A DNA stretch of 64,000 nt. It comes from Pseudomonas viridiflava. Its GTDB lineage: Bacteria; Pseudomonadota; Gammaproteobacteria; Pseudomonadales; Pseudomonadaceae. The number at the start of each line of letters is the position of its first letter. Position 1 is the first letter of the stretch. Made by a program: the position numbers and the translations under genes. A model generated the notes under the pieces. That model worked only from the letters and a program-made list of their open reading frames with translations. It was not told where the DNA came from and searched no databases. This document shows, one piece after another, positions 41,884 through 51,371 of the stretch. Location of the stretch: positions 1-64,000 of the forward strand of contig NZ_UUIS01000023.1 of NCBI RefSeq assembly GCF_900589395.1, given 5' to 3'.

Positions 41884-43014
41884 ATGACCCATTCATGGCG
41901 CACCCCTGCGCTTCGCGAACGCCACCTGGCCCTGGGCTCGAACCTGGAAGACTGGAACGGCATGCCCACCGCCTGGACCTACGCCAGCGACCTGGCCGAT
42001 CACCATGAGGCCATTCGCACCCGCGCCGGGCTGATGGATGTCTCGGGCCTCAAGAAAGTCCATTACGTCGGTCCGCATGCCGAAAGCCTGTTGCAGCAGG
42101 CCACCACCCGCGACATTGCCAAGCTGTACCCCGGCAAATCGGTGTACGCCTGCATGCTCGACGACGATGGGCATTTTGCCGACGACTGCATTGTTTACCG
42201 CACCGGCCCCAATGCCTTCATGGTGGTCCATGGCGCCGGCAGCGGCCATGAACTGCTGGTGCGCTCGGCGCAAGGCCGGCAGGTGGCGGTGCTGTTCGAC
42301 GACGACCTGCACGACCTGTCGCTGCAAGGGCCGCGGGCGGTGGATTTTCTCGCCGAGCATGTGCCGGGCATTCGCGACCTGCCTTATTTCCACCACCTGC
42401 AGACCCGGCTGTTCGACCGCCCGGTGATGATCTCGCGCACCGGCTACACCGGCGAGCGCGGCTACGAGATCTTCTGCAAGGCCGCCGACGCGCCCTTGAT
42501 CTGGGACGGCATCCTGGAAAAAGGCCGGGACCTGGGGATCATCCCGTGCGCCTTCACCGCGCTGGACTGGCTGCGGGTCGAAAGTGCCTTGCTGTTCTTC
42601 CCCTACGACAACTCACAGATGTACCCCTTCGCCGACCAGAAGGCCGGCGACAGCCTCTGGGAGCTGGGCCTGGATTTCACCGTGTCACCCGGCAAGCAAG
42701 GGTTTCGCGGCAGCGAGGAGCATTACCGGCATCAGGGCCGCGAGCGCTTCAAGATCTTTGGCGTGCTGCTCGACGGTGAAGTGGCGCCCCAGGCCGGCGA
42801 CAGTCTGTGGTTCGAAGGCCGCCAGGTCGGGCTGATCACCTGCGCCATGTTCTCGCGCCTGACCGGCCAGTCCATGGCCATTGCCCGGGTCGAGCCGTTG
42901 ATAGCCGAGCAGGGCGTGGCGCTCGAGGTGCGCGGCAGCCTGCACACCCGCGCCATCAGCCACCGCCTGCCTTTCGATGACCCTGAGAAGAAAAAGCGCA
43001 CGGCCAAGGGCTGA
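41884..43014 (+). CDS. GcvT-like aminomethyltransferase-family protein
   Basis: A 376-residue tetrahydrofolate-binding protein of the GcvT family: RAGLMDVSGLKKVHYVGP, MISRTGYTGERGYEIF and RVESALLFFPYD are characteristic. It lacks the fused oxidase domain of dimethylglycine or sarcosine dehydrogenases. In this operon it probably captures the formaldehyde released by dimethylamine demethylation as methylene-THF. AGAGG stands before the ATG. Confidence 0.82.
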   Translation: MTHSWRTPALRERHLALGSNLEDWNGMPTAWTYASDLADHHEAIRTRAGLMDVSGLKKVHYVGPHAESLLQQATTRDIAKLYPGKSVYACMLDDDGHFADDCIVYRTGPNAFMVVHGAGSGHELLVRSAQGRQVAVLFDDDLHDLSLQGPRAVDFLAEHVPGIRDLPYFHHLQTRLFDRPVMISRTGYTGERGYEIFCKAADAPLIWDGILEKGRDLGIIPCAFTALDWLRVESALLFFPYDNSQMYPFADQKAGDSLWELGLDFTVSPGKQGFRGSEEHYRHQGRERFKIFGVLLDGEVAPQAGDSLWFEGRQVGLITCAMFSRLTGQSMAIARVEPLIAEQGVALEVRGSLHTRAISHRLPFDDPEKKKRTAKG

Positions 43015-43053
43015 GCGGCTTCAAGACCTGAGTGCCACAAGAGAGCCCATGCC

Positions 43054-43914
43054 ATGACCACCCCGCATTACATCCTCAACGTCAGTTGCCCGGCCACCTC
43101 GGGCATTGTCAGCGCCGTGACCACCTACCTGGCCGGGCGTGATTGTTACCTGAGCGAGCTGGCGCAGTTCGACGACGAGCACACCGGGCGCTTTTTCATG
43201 CGCGCGGTGTTTCGCTTCAATGCCGGCGCCGTCGACGATATCCAGGCGCTGCGCCAGGGCTTCGACGACATCGCAGTGCCGTTTGATATGCGCTGGGCGC
43301 TGCACGCCGGTGACCAGCCGCTGCGGGTGTTGTTGATGGTCAGCAAGTTCGACCATTGCCTGGCCGACCTGCTGTATCGCCATCACAAGGGCGAGCTGAA
43401 CATGCACATCACCGCCATCGTCTCCAATCACCTGGACCTGCGTCCGATGGCCGAGCGCGAAGGCATCCGCTTCGTCTACCTGCCGGTGACCCGGGACACC
43501 AAGGCGCAACAGGAAGCCGAGCTGATGAGCATCGTCGAGCAGACCGGCACGGACCTGGTGGTGCTGGCGCGCTACATGCAGATTCTCTCCGACGACCTAT
43601 GCCAGAAGCTGACCGGGCGGGCGATCAATATCCACCACTCGTTCCTGCCCGGCTTCAAGGGCGCACGGCCTTACCACCAGGCCTATGAACGCGGTGTGAA
43701 GCTGATCGGCGCCACCGCCCACTACGTTACCGGCGACCTGGACGAAGGCCCGATCATCGAGCAGCAGGTGCAGCGGGTCGAGCATGACCACAGCCCCGAC
43801 GACCTGGTCGCCATCGGTCGCGACACCGAAACCGTGGCGCTGTCGCGGGCGCTCAAGTACCACCTGGAGCACCGCGTGTTCATCAACCACGACAAGACAG
43901 TGATCTTTCGATGA
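43054..43914 (+). CDS. purU: Formyltetrahydrofolate deformylase
   Basis: A 286-residue protein with an N-terminal ACT domain ([20 protein letters not shown]) and a formyltransferase-like catalytic domain ([36 protein letters not shown]) holding the Asn-His-Asp triad. It hydrolyses 10-formyl-THF to formate and THF, recycling the folate loaded by the demethylases. Methylated-amine gene sets commonly include one; a housekeeping purU probably exists elsewhere. Confidence 0.9.
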   Translation: MTTPHYILNVSCPATSGIVSAVTTYLAGRDCYLSELAQFDDEHTGRFFMRAVFRFNAGAVDDIQALRQGFDDIAVPFDMRWALHAGDQPLRVLLMVSKFDHCLADLLYRHHKGELNMHITAIVSNHLDLRPMAEREGIRFVYLPVTRDTKAQQEAELMSIVEQTGTDLVVLARYMQILSDDLCQKLTGRAINIHHSFLPGFKGARPYHQAYERGVKLIGATAHYVTGDLDEGPIIEQQVQRVEHDHSPDDLVAIGRDTETVALSRALKYHLEHRVFINHDKTVIFR

Positions 43915-43943
43915 GCCCCCTTTCTGACTGCGGAGAATCGAAC

Positions 43944-45311
43944 ATGAACACACGTGTGGCCATCATTGGTGCCGGCCCTTGCGGCCTGGCGCAGCTACGG
44001 GCTTTTCAATCGGCGGGCGCAGCCGGTGCCCCGATTCCCGAGCTGGTGTGCTTCGAGAAGCAGGCCGACTGGGGCGGCATGTGGAACTACACCTGGCGCA
44101 CGGGCCTGGACGAGCACGGCGAGCCGGTGCACGGCAGCATGTACCGCTACCTGTGGTCCAACGGCCCCAAGGAGTGCCTGGAGTTCGCCGACTACAGCTT
44201 CGACGAGCACTTTGGCCGGCCGATAGGTTCGTATCCGCCGCGCGAGGTGCTCTGGGACTACATCAAGGGGCGGGTCGAGAAGGCCGGGGTGCGCGACCAC
44301 ATCCGCTTCAACACCGTGGTGCGCGACGTGACCTTCGATGAAGCGCAGGCGCAGTTCACCGTCACTGTCCATGATCACGGCAAGGACCTGACCTACAGCG
44401 AAGTCTTCGATTATGTGGTGGTGGCCAGCGGGCATTTTTCCACGCCGCAGGTGCCGCATTTTCCGGGCTTCGAGACCTTTGCCGGGCGGGTGCTGCACGC
44501 CCACGATTTTCGCGATGCCCTGGAGTTCAAGGACAAGGACGTGCTGATCGTCGGCAGCAGCTACTCGGCCGAAGACATCGGTTCGCAGTGCTACAAGTAC
44601 GGCGCACGCTCGATCACCAGTTGCTACCGCAGCGCCCCGATGGGCTACAAATGGCCGGCCAACTGGGAAGAAAAGCCGCTGCTCACCCACGTGCAGGGCA
44701 ATCGGGCGTTCTTCATCGACGGCACCAGCAAGCCGGTCGACGCGGTGATCCTGTGCACCGGCTACAAGCACCATTTTCCATTCCTGCCCGAAGCCCTGCG
44801 GCTCAAGACCGGCAATCGCTTGTGGCCGCTGAACCTGTACAAAGGCGTGTTCTGGGAAGCCAACCCGCGGCTGATTTACCTGGGCATGCAGGACCAGTGG
44901 TACAGCTTCAATATGTTCGATGCCCAGGCCTGGTACGCCCGCGACGTGATTCTGGGGCGCATTGAGCTGCCTGACGCCGGGCGCCGGTGCGCCGAGAACC
45001 TCGCCTGGCGCCAGGAAGAAGAAACCCTGGAAACCGCGCAACAGATGTTCGAGTTCCAGGGCGAGTACATCCGCCAGCTGATCGAAGCCACCGACTACCC
45101 CAGCTTCGACATTGCCCAGGTGAACCAGACCTTCCTGCAATGGAAGAAGGACAAGTACGAAGACATCATGGGCTATCGCAACCACTGCTACCGCTCGCTG
45201 ATCACCGGCACCCTGGCCACCGTGCACCACACCCCATGGCTCGATGCCCTGGACGACTCGCTGGCCGCCTACCTGGGCGACGACGGCTTCGACCGCCTCA
45301 GGTCCGCGTAG
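43944..45311 (+). CDS. tmm: Trimethylamine monooxygenase-like flavin monooxygenase
   Basis: A 455-residue class B flavin monooxygenase. FAD motif [20 protein letters not shown] signature [18 protein letters not shown] motif [13 protein letters not shown]. The segment [20 protein letters not shown] and the [17 protein letters not shown] block are hallmarks of bacterial Tmm, which oxidises trimethylamine to its N-oxide. CGGAG precedes ATG 43944. With the Tdm-like fusion next door the call is strong, though purified relatives also oxidise other small amines and sulfides. Confidence 0.88.
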   Translation: MNTRVAIIGAGPCGLAQLRAFQSAGAAGAPIPELVCFEKQADWGGMWNYTWRTGLDEHGEPVHGSMYRYLWSNGPKECLEFADYSFDEHFGRPIGSYPPREVLWDYIKGRVEKAGVRDHIRFNTVVRDVTFDEAQAQFTVTVHDHGKDLTYSEVFDYVVVASGHFSTPQVPHFPGFETFAGRVLHAHDFRDALEFKDKDVLIVGSSYSAEDIGSQCYKYGARSITSCYRSAPMGYKWPANWEEKPLLTHVQGNRAFFIDGTSKPVDAVILCTGYKHHFPFLPEALRLKTGNRLWPLNLYKGVFWEANPRLIYLGMQDQWYSFNMFDAQAWYARDVILGRIELPDAGRRCAENLAWRQEEETLETAQQMFEFQGEYIRQLIEATDYPSFDIAQVNQTFLQWKKDKYEDIMGYRNHCYRSLITGTLATVHHTPWLDALDDSLAAYLGDDGFDRLRSA

Positions 45312-45328
45312 CACCGTATCGACACCCC

Positions 45329-45356
45329 GTGTGGGAGGGGGGTTGCCCGCGATGGC
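45329..45356 (+). repeat. Single Pseudomonas-type REP sequence
   Basis: GTGTGGGAGGGGGGTTGCCC followed by GCGATGGC matches the common Pseudomonas REP palindrome, lying just after tmm. No second copy is paired with it. Confidence 0.6.
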
Positions 45357-45495
45357 TGCAGCCCGGATGCAACAGATGTGTCGTTTTTACTGGCCCTGTC
45401 GCCAGCAGAGCCCCCCACCTTGACTGAGGATCTCTGGCAGGTCGCGTCGGTGGGGCCAGCCAATGGACCGTTATGTATCTGCCACGAGGTTACCC

Positions 45496-47841
45496 ATGAT
45501 TGCACCTGTCACCAGCCGGCCGCTTGAGCCGGCCCTGTTTGCCCGCACGCGGGGTGTCGAGCGGCACCGGGTCGCGCCGGGCGGGCTGACGGTGGTCGCC
45601 TTGCAGGCCGGCGACCGTTTGCAGGTCATCGACCTGGAGGGCGACCAGCCCGCGCAGTTGCTGGCTTTTCTCGACGACGGTCGCGATGCGCTGTCAGCCC
45701 TGGGCCTGCAACGCACGCGCGGCGCGGACTTTATCGGCCAGCAACTGCGCCCGTCCAGCCGCGAAGCACGACACGTCGTCGACGGCCTGGCCCGGCGTGG
45801 CGTGGACAGTCGGCATCTACCCGATGCGGCGAGCCTGTGGCCGGTGGGCATGCCGGCCGGTTTCCGTCACGCGATGACCGCCTGTAGCGACGTGTTGGTC
45901 ATCGTCGCCGCCCCGGGCGGGCGCACGGCGGTGGACGGGCAGGGCAGGGCCAGCGAGTTGCGCCTGGTGATCGAACGGGCCCATCCCGCCGCGCTCTGGG
46001 TGCCCCCCTTGCCGGCACCGCTGGGCGAGGTGATCGACGAGTTCACCCTCACTCCTGGCACCGCACGCGACTACAGCGTGCGCGCCGGGCAGTTCATTCA
46101 GGTGCTCGATGTTGCCGGGCGCCAGTGCTCGGACTTCATTGCCTTTGACCGGCGCGGGCTGGATGCCGGGCGCGAGATCGACCTGGACCCGACGGTCACG
46201 CGCACCCTCAACGGCAGCGCCTATCCGGGGCCCGGCCTGTTCAGCCGGTTTTACGACCGCCACATGCAGCCGATGCTGGAAGTGGTGCGCGACACGGTGG
46301 GCCGCCACGACACCTTCGCCCTGGCCTGCACCGCACGCTACTACGAGTCCCAGGGCTACTTCGGCCATGCCAACTGCAGCGACAACCTCAGCCGCGCCAT
46401 GGCCGCCCATGGTGTGCAGGGGCGGCCGGGGTGGCCGGCGATCAACTTTTTCTACAACACAGGCATCGATGCCCACCAGCACCTGACCCTCGACGAGCCC
46501 TGGTCACGCCCCGGCGACTATGTGCTGATGAAAGCGCTGACCGACCTGGTGTGCGCCAACAGCAGTTGCCCGGACGACATCGACCCGGCCAATGGCTGGC
46601 AGCCCACCGATATTCACATTCGCGTGTATTCAGAAAAGGAGCGCTTCAGTATCGCCATGAGCACACGACAGACCGCCGATGCCGACCCGGTGCTGACCCG
46701 CGAAAGCGGCTTTCATCCGGCCACCTCACGCCTGACCCGGCAGTTCGTCGATTACCGCGGGTTCTGGACCCCGACCCGCTTCGATGGCTACGGCACCCTG
46801 GAGGAGTACCATGGCTGCCGCGAGCGGGTGGCGGTCATGGACTTGTCGGCCCTGCGCAAGTTCGAGGTGCTGGGCCCCGACGCCGAAGCCTTGCTCGACC
46901 ATTGCCTGACCCGCGACGTGCGCAAGCTCGCCATCGGCCAGGTGGTGTATTCGGCCATGTGCTATGAGCACGGCGGCATGCTCGACGACGGTACCTTGCT
47001 GCGCCTGGGCCAGGATGCCTTTCGCTGGATCGGCGGCGAAGACCATGCCGGCATCTGGCTACGCGAGCAGGCCGAAAGGCTCGGCATGAAGGTGTGGATC
47101 AAGAGCGCCAGCGATCAGATCCACAACATCGCCGTGCAAGGCCCGTTGAGTCGCGAACTGCTCGGGCAGATGGTCTGGAGCCCCGGCACCCAGCCGGCCC
47201 TGGCCGATCTTGGCTGGTTCCGCTTTCTGACCGGGCGCCTGGACGATCACAACGGCCCGGCACTGATGGTCTCGCGCACCGGCTACACCGGTGAACTGGG
47301 CTTTGAGGTGTGGTGCCACCCCGATGACGCCGTGCAGGTCTGGGAGCGGCTCTGGCAGCTCGGCCAGCCGCTGGGGCTGGTACCGCTGGGCCTTGAAGCC
47401 CTGGACATGCTGCGCATCGAGGCCGGGCTGGTGTTTGCCGGCTACGAGTTCGACGATCAGACCGACCCGTTCGAGGCCGGCATTGGCTTTTGCGTACCGC
47501 TCAAGAGCAAGGCGGCCGATTTCATCGGACGTGAGGCCTTGCTGCGCCGCAGTGCCCAGCCCCGCCAGCAACTGGTGGGGCTGGTGCTGGAAGGCAACGA
47601 AGTGGCGGCGCACGGCGACTGCGTACGCATGGGGCGGGCCCAGGTCGGGGTCATCACCAGTGCCACTCGCTCGGCGGTGCTGGGCCGCAACATCGCCCTG
47701 TGCCGGCTGGACATCGCGTATTGCGCACCGGGCACGGCGCTGGAAATCGGCAAGCTCGACGGCCAGCAAAAGCGTATTCGTGCGCATGTGGCCGCCAGCA
47801 CCGTGGCTTATGACCCACAGAAGAGCCGGGTTCGCAGCTGA
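45496..47841 (+). CDS. tdm: Trimethylamine N-oxide demethylase-like fusion (DUF1989-GcvT)
   Basis: A 781-residue protein. Residues ~180-395 form a DUF1989 domain with candidate zinc ligands C211 (RQCSDF), H291/C294 (FGHANCSD) and C353/C358 (VCANSSCPD); residues ~415-781 are a GcvT-like folate domain (VMDLSALRKFEVLGPD, MVSRTGYTGELGFEVW, LRIEAGLVFAGYEF). This fusion is the architecture of Tdm, which splits TMAO into dimethylamine and formaldehyde and passes the latter to THF. The first ~165 residues look like a second, decayed DUF1989 copy. ATG 45496 has GAGG six bases upstream; 45463 is the alternative. Confidence 0.87.
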   Translation: MIAPVTSRPLEPALFARTRGVERHRVAPGGLTVVALQAGDRLQVIDLEGDQPAQLLAFLDDGRDALSALGLQRTRGADFIGQQLRPSSREARHVVDGLARRGVDSRHLPDAASLWPVGMPAGFRHAMTACSDVLVIVAAPGGRTAVDGQGRASELRLVIERAHPAALWVPPLPAPLGEVIDEFTLTPGTARDYSVRAGQFIQVLDVAGRQCSDFIAFDRRGLDAGREIDLDPTVTRTLNGSAYPGPGLFSRFYDRHMQPMLEVVRDTVGRHDTFALACTARYYESQGYFGHANCSDNLSRAMAAHGVQGRPGWPAINFFYNTGIDAHQHLTLDEPWSRPGDYVLMKALTDLVCANSSCPDDIDPANGWQPTDIHIRVYSEKERFSIAMSTRQTADADPVLTRESGFHPATSRLTRQFVDYRGFWTPTRFDGYGTLEEYHGCRERVAVMDLSALRKFEVLGPDAEALLDHCLTRDVRKLAIGQVVYSAMCYEHGGMLDDGTLLRLGQDAFRWIGGEDHAGIWLREQAERLGMKVWIKSASDQIHNIAVQGPLSRELLGQMVWSPGTQPALADLGWFRFLTGRLDDHNGPALMVSRTGYTGELGFEVWCHPDDAVQVWERLWQLGQPLGLVPLGLEALDMLRIEAGLVFAGYEFDDQTDPFEAGIGFCVPLKSKAADFIGREALLRRSAQPRQQLVGLVLEGNEVAAHGDCVRMGRAQVGVITSATRSAVLGRNIALCRLDIAYCAPGTALEIGKLDGQQKRIRAHVAASTVAYDPQKSRVRS

Positions 47842-47928
47842 CACCTCAGTGTCATCCACAGGCGCCTGTGCAGGACGGCATATGTCTTGCACGGCGCCTT
47901 TGTCGTTTCATGGATAGGAGATTGGCCG

Positions 47929-48915
47929 ATGTGGTTTTCCAACGCTTCTCGTGGCCTGGCCAATGAACTTGGCCTGTGGCTGGATCGCCTGCTGGACGAG
48001 CAGGGCAACCCCGTACCGGCCACTGCGCCGCTGCGCGAGCACCCGCACTTGCAGGGCCGCCTGCAGCGCCTGCACCAGCGCTGGGCCGAACTGCAGCACA
48101 TTCGCCAGGAGGCCCAGGCGCGCCCGGCACCGCCCTGCACCGAGGCCCAGTACGCTGAGCTGCAACGCCAGGTGGCGCAAGGCCTGGCTCACATTGCTGA
48201 TCTTCAGGCCCGGCAGCACAGCGACGCCGCCCGGCTGGCGCAGTTGAGCGCCGAGCAGGCCGGCTGGGAGCAGGAGCGCCAGGTCTGGGAAGTCACCCGC
48301 AGCAGCCTGACTGAAGGCTGCTGGTCGATGAACGTGGTGGATGGCAACCCTGATCACCCGCACAATCTGATTCGCTGGTCGGAGCAGTTCCGCCAGTTGA
48401 TCGGCCATGACGCCCACTCGTTTCCCGATGGCTGGGACAGCTACTTTGCCGTGGTCAACAGCGATGACGTCAAGCAGGTCATGCAGGCTTTCGACCAGGC
48501 GATGAAGGCGCCGGGCGGCGATGACGGTTATGTCGTCGAATACCGCATGCGCCACAAGACCCGGGGTGAGTTGTGGTTTCGCGAGCGCGGCCGCAGCCTG
48601 CGTGACAGCCAGGGCCGGCTGCTGTATGTGGCCGGTGCAGTAAGGGAAATCAGTGATGAAAAGACCGCCGCCAGCCTGCACGCACGCGAGCAGGCCAGTA
48701 TCCAGGCCACCTACGAGAACATTGCGCGCATTGCGGCGGTGATTCGCGGCATCGCCGAGCAGACCAATCTGCTGGCACTCAACGCCGCCATTGAAGCTGC
48801 CCGGGCCGGTGAGCAGGGCAGGGGGTTTGCCGTGGTCGCCGATGAAGTGCGCAACCTGGCCCAGCGCACCCAGGAGTCGGTGCAGCAGATCCAGTCCATG
48901 CTGCAACAGCGCTAA
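47929..48915 (+). CDS. Soluble PAS chemoreceptor-like protein, short signalling domain
   Basis: A 328-residue protein with no membrane segment. After an Ala/Gln/His-rich coiled coil (residues ~35-120) comes a PAS domain (~140-250; [39 protein letters not shown]), then a short MCP hairpin (~265-328) with the tip [20 protein letters not shown]. The signalling domain ends at QSMLQQR, so most of the adaptation region is absent. It resembles Aer2/McpB-like soluble PAS receptors in outline. It may tie methylated-amine use to taxis. AGGAGAT precedes ATG 47929. Confidence 0.82.
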   Translation: MWFSNASRGLANELGLWLDRLLDEQGNPVPATAPLREHPHLQGRLQRLHQRWAELQHIRQEAQARPAPPCTEAQYAELQRQVAQGLAHIADLQARQHSDAARLAQLSAEQAGWEQERQVWEVTRSSLTEGCWSMNVVDGNPDHPHNLIRWSEQFRQLIGHDAHSFPDGWDSYFAVVNSDDVKQVMQAFDQAMKAPGGDDGYVVEYRMRHKTRGELWFRERGRSLRDSQGRLLYVAGAVREISDEKTAASLHAREQASIQATYENIARIAAVIRGIAEQTNLLALNAAIEAARAGEQGRGFAVVADEVRNLAQRTQESVQQIQSMLQQR

Positions 48916-48969
48916 GCGATACCTGCCGCCAAGGCGGCACGCTGTCACGCAACAAACAGGGGACCGGTG

Positions 48970-49082
48970 TGTAGGAGCGCGCTCTGCCCGCGACCGGCTG
49001 CGTCAGCAGTCGTAAATTTTCAGCGTTTTCGAGATTTCTGCGAGCGCTGCGCACTCGGTCGCGGGCAGAGCGCGCTCCTACA
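48970..49082. repeat. REPIN-like element 2
   Basis: Begins TGTAGGAGCGCGCTCTGCCC and ends with its inverse; the outer 27 bp of the two arms match perfectly. The core, read on the minus strand, corresponds to one unit of the 40-bp repeat in element 1 (AAATCTCGAAAACGCTGAAA). Confidence 0.8.
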
Positions 49083-49092
49083 GTGGATGTTC

Positions 49093-49123
49093 ATGCCCAT
49101 CAGGTGTTGTGCCTGATGGGCAT
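49093..49123 (-). terminator. Strong hairpin after the amt gene
   Basis: Perfect 12-bp stem ATGCCCATCAGG/CCTGATGGGCAT with a 7-base loop, twelve bases beyond the minus-strand amt stop. No T-run follows on that strand, so it may act by RNA structure or be Rho-assisted. Confidence 0.5.
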
Positions 49124-49134
49124 AGTGACCCCCC

Positions 49135-50454
49135 TCAATTCGAATACTTGTAGCCCACCTCGCCATGCGCGGACAGGTCCAGCCCGTCGACCTCGGCGTC
49201 TTCATCGACGCGCAGCCCACCGCACAGCACCGCTGTGATCTTGAACGCCACCAGGCTGCTGAGCGCCGAGAACAGGATGCTGAACAGCAGCGCGCCGCCA
49301 TTGACCAGCAACTGGCTGGCCAGGTCGCGGCCTTCGGCAAAACCCTGGCCGCCCAGAGCGGTCATCGCGAACACCGGGGTCAGCAGCCCGCCCAGGATGC
49401 CGGCCACGCCATGCACGCCAAACACATCGAAGGCGTCGTCCAGGCCCAGCATCGGCTTGAGTTTTTCCACCGACCAGACGCACAGAGGGCCTGCAATAAA
49501 GCCCAGCACGATGGCGCCCATGGGCCCGACAAAACCGCACGCGGGGGTGATCGCTACCAGCCCGGCAATGGAGCCGGACACTGCACCGAACAGGCTCGGC
49601 CGGCCACGGTGTTTCCACTCCACCAGCATCCAGCCCAGCGCACCGGCGCAACTGGCCAGCATGGTGTTGACCATCACCAGCATGGCAAAGCCATTGACCG
49701 CCAGCACACAGCCGCCGCAGAACCCCAGCCAGCCGACCCACAGCAACGAGCCGCCGGTCATGGTCATGGTCATGTTGTGCGGCGCCAGCGCCGAGGTGCC
49801 GAAACCGCGACGCCGGCCGATCAGCCAGGCGCCAACCAGCGAGGCGATACCGACGTTCAGGTGCACCACGTTGCCCCCGGCAAAATCCTGCACGCCCAGG
49901 TTGAACACCCAGCCGCCGCCCCAGGCCATGTGCGCCATGGGGATGTAGTTAAGGGTGATCCACAGCGCCATGAACACCATCACGGCGGCAAACTTCATGC
50001 GCTCGGCAAACGCCCCGACAATGATGGCCGGCGTAATGGCGGCAAACAGCAGCATGAACAGAAAGTACAAATACTCAGGAATAGTGCCCACCACGGTATG
50101 AATGGTCACACCTTGCAAGAACACTTTATCCAGGTTGCCGATCACGGCATTCATCGAGCCGCCATCGCCAAACACCAGGCTGTAGCCATACACGGCAAAG
50201 ATGATCGACATCAAGGCGGCGGTGCAGAACACCTGCATCATCACCGAGAGCACGTTCTTGGTCCTGGCCATGCCGCCATAGAACAACGCAAGACCGGGCA
50301 AGGTCATCAGCAACACAATCAGCGAGCACAGCGCCACAAAGGCGGTGTCGCCGCCATTGATGACCGGTGCGACTTCATCGGCATACCCTGAAGAGCAAGC
50401 CATAACAAGGGGGAGGCCGCATAGGGTGCGGCCTGGGCGTGCGAGGCGGATCAT
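49135..50454 (-). CDS. amtB: Ammonium transporter
   Basis: A 439-residue inner-membrane protein with a cleavable signal (LCGLPLVMACSSGYA) and eleven hydrophobic helices. Amt motifs include DTAFVALCSLIVLLMTLPGL, FYGGMARTKNV, and the conserved pore His pair in FGVHGVAG and later segments. It brings in ammonium under nitrogen limitation. GGAGAT lies eight bases before the ATG and a sigma-54-type promoter stands upstream. No glnK gene adjoins it. Position beside the methylated-amine operon fits a role in nitrogen supply. Confidence 0.9.
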   Translation of the reverse strand: MIRLARPGRTLCGLPLVMACSSGYADEVAPVINGGDTAFVALCSLIVLLMTLPGLALFYGGMARTKNVLSVMMQVFCTAALMSIIFAVYGYSLVFGDGGSMNAVIGNLDKVFLQGVTIHTVVGTIPEYLYFLFMLLFAAITPAIIVGAFAERMKFAAVMVFMALWITLNYIPMAHMAWGGGWVFNLGVQDFAGGNVVHLNVGIASLVGAWLIGRRRGFGTSALAPHNMTMTMTGGSLLWVGWLGFCGGCVLAVNGFAMLVMVNTMLASCAGALGWMLVEWKHRGRPSLFGAVSGSIAGLVAITPACGFVGPMGAIVLGFIAGPLCVWSVEKLKPMLGLDDAFDVFGVHGVAGILGGLLTPVFAMTALGGQGFAEGRDLASQLLVNGGALLFSILFSALSSLVAFKITAVLCGGLRVDEDAEVDGLDLSAHGEVGYKYSN

Positions 50455-50586
50455 GGCTGATAATCTCCAACGGTCTGAATAGGGGCCGGAATGCCCAGGC
50501 AGGCCAAGGCATGACGACGCGCTGAACTACGCCGGAAGGATGAAAATGCTCATTCCTTTCGGGTAATTTACTTTCCTGTTGGGAAT

Positions 50587-50602
50587 AGCAAATAGCTTGC
50601 CA
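50587..50602 (-). promoter_or_regulatory. Sigma-54 promoter of amtB
   Basis: On the minus strand TGGCAAG-CTAT-TTGCT matches the -24/-12 consensus TGGCACG-N4-TTGCW with one change. It lies 133 bp upstream of the amtB ATG, as expected for NtrC-dependent nitrogen control. The 496-bp divergent gap also holds GTGCA-AAACG-TGCAC (50723-50737) and no gene. Confidence 0.65.
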
Positions 50603-50722
50603 GTGTCTTTGCTTGGCAGCCCTTGGGTCCTTGGTGATCCGCGCAACTGCATGCACACGCCGAAGGCATCTGATGATTTATTCAGCATAAAGAACAAGGA
50701 TTGAAACCGGGCCCTTTGAAGT

Positions 50723-50737
50723 GTGCAAAACGTGCAC
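50723..50737. promoter_or_regulatory. Inverted repeat, candidate enhancer site
   Basis: GTGCA-AAACG-TGCAC has perfect 5-bp arms and lies about 120 bp upstream of the sigma-54 promoter of amtB. Position suits an enhancer-binding protein such as NtrC, but the half-site orientation differs from the usual TGCACC-N-GGTGCA, so the assignment is weak. Confidence 0.3.
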
Positions 50738-50950
50738 TGTTAACGCTCACGCTGCTGAAAACAGCGCCGTTCTGGTTATAGCCATAAAGGGTTATTGGCA
50801 GTGATGCCTCGATAGGCTAGCGATGGCGCAACGCGTGTGAAAAGTGCCCAAGGCCTTGCCGTACGTACTGGGGTGCGCAACGAAGATCAGCAACGCTACA
50901 CTGTCCGGCCTCAGGCCAGTGCCTGTTCATTCACCGGACACGAGATTTCC

Positions 50951-51331
50951 ATGGCTAATCCAGATATCACCTTCATTCCCGATCCTGACGCCGATTCCAT
51001 TTCCTCCGACGTCGCAGGCTTTGGCGGCCTGCTGGTGTCGACCCAGATCCCGACCCGTGCCGACGGCAGCCTGGAACTGGGCGGTATCGTCGAGCAGAGC
51101 GAATGCACTTTGCAGGCACTCAAAGTGGCACTGGAAAAGGCCGGCAGTTCGCTGGACCGGGTCCTGCACCTGACCATCTACCTCACCGACATGGCCGACC
51201 GCGCCGCCTTCAACGACGTGTACAAGCGCTTTTTTCGCCAGCCGTGGCCGGTGCGTGCCGCCGTAGGCGTGGCATCGCTGGCGTTCGAAGGCATGCGCGT
51301 GGAAGTGACGGCCATGGCGGCCAAGGGCTGA
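50951..51331 (+). CDS. RidA/YjgF-family protein
   Basis: A 126-residue trimeric-type RidA relative: GGLLVSTQIPTRADGSLELG, DRVLHLTIYLTDMADRAAFN, and the conserved Arg in WPVRAAVGVASLAFEGMRVEV that binds the 2-imino acid carboxylate. It probably hydrolyses reactive enamines/imines, freeing ammonia. ATG 50951 is the first in-frame start giving the normal N-terminus. Divergent from amtB. Confidence 0.85.
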   Translation: MANPDITFIPDPDADSISSDVAGFGGLLVSTQIPTRADGSLELGGIVEQSECTLQALKVALEKAGSSLDRVLHLTIYLTDMADRAAFNDVYKRFFRQPWPVRAAVGVASLAFEGMRVEVTAMAAKG

Positions 51332-51371
51332 TCCTGCTTGACGCCAGGCACCCCTTGGCGCCGCACCAGCC

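Noticed and set aside
43995-45314. Minus-strand open frame of 439 codons
   Set aside because: Lies opposite the well-supported Tmm-like gene and has no domain.
49165-50391. Plus-strand open frame of 408 codons opposite amtB
   Set aside because: His/Gln-rich, low-complexity product with no domain, fully covered by a clear Amt transporter on the other strand.
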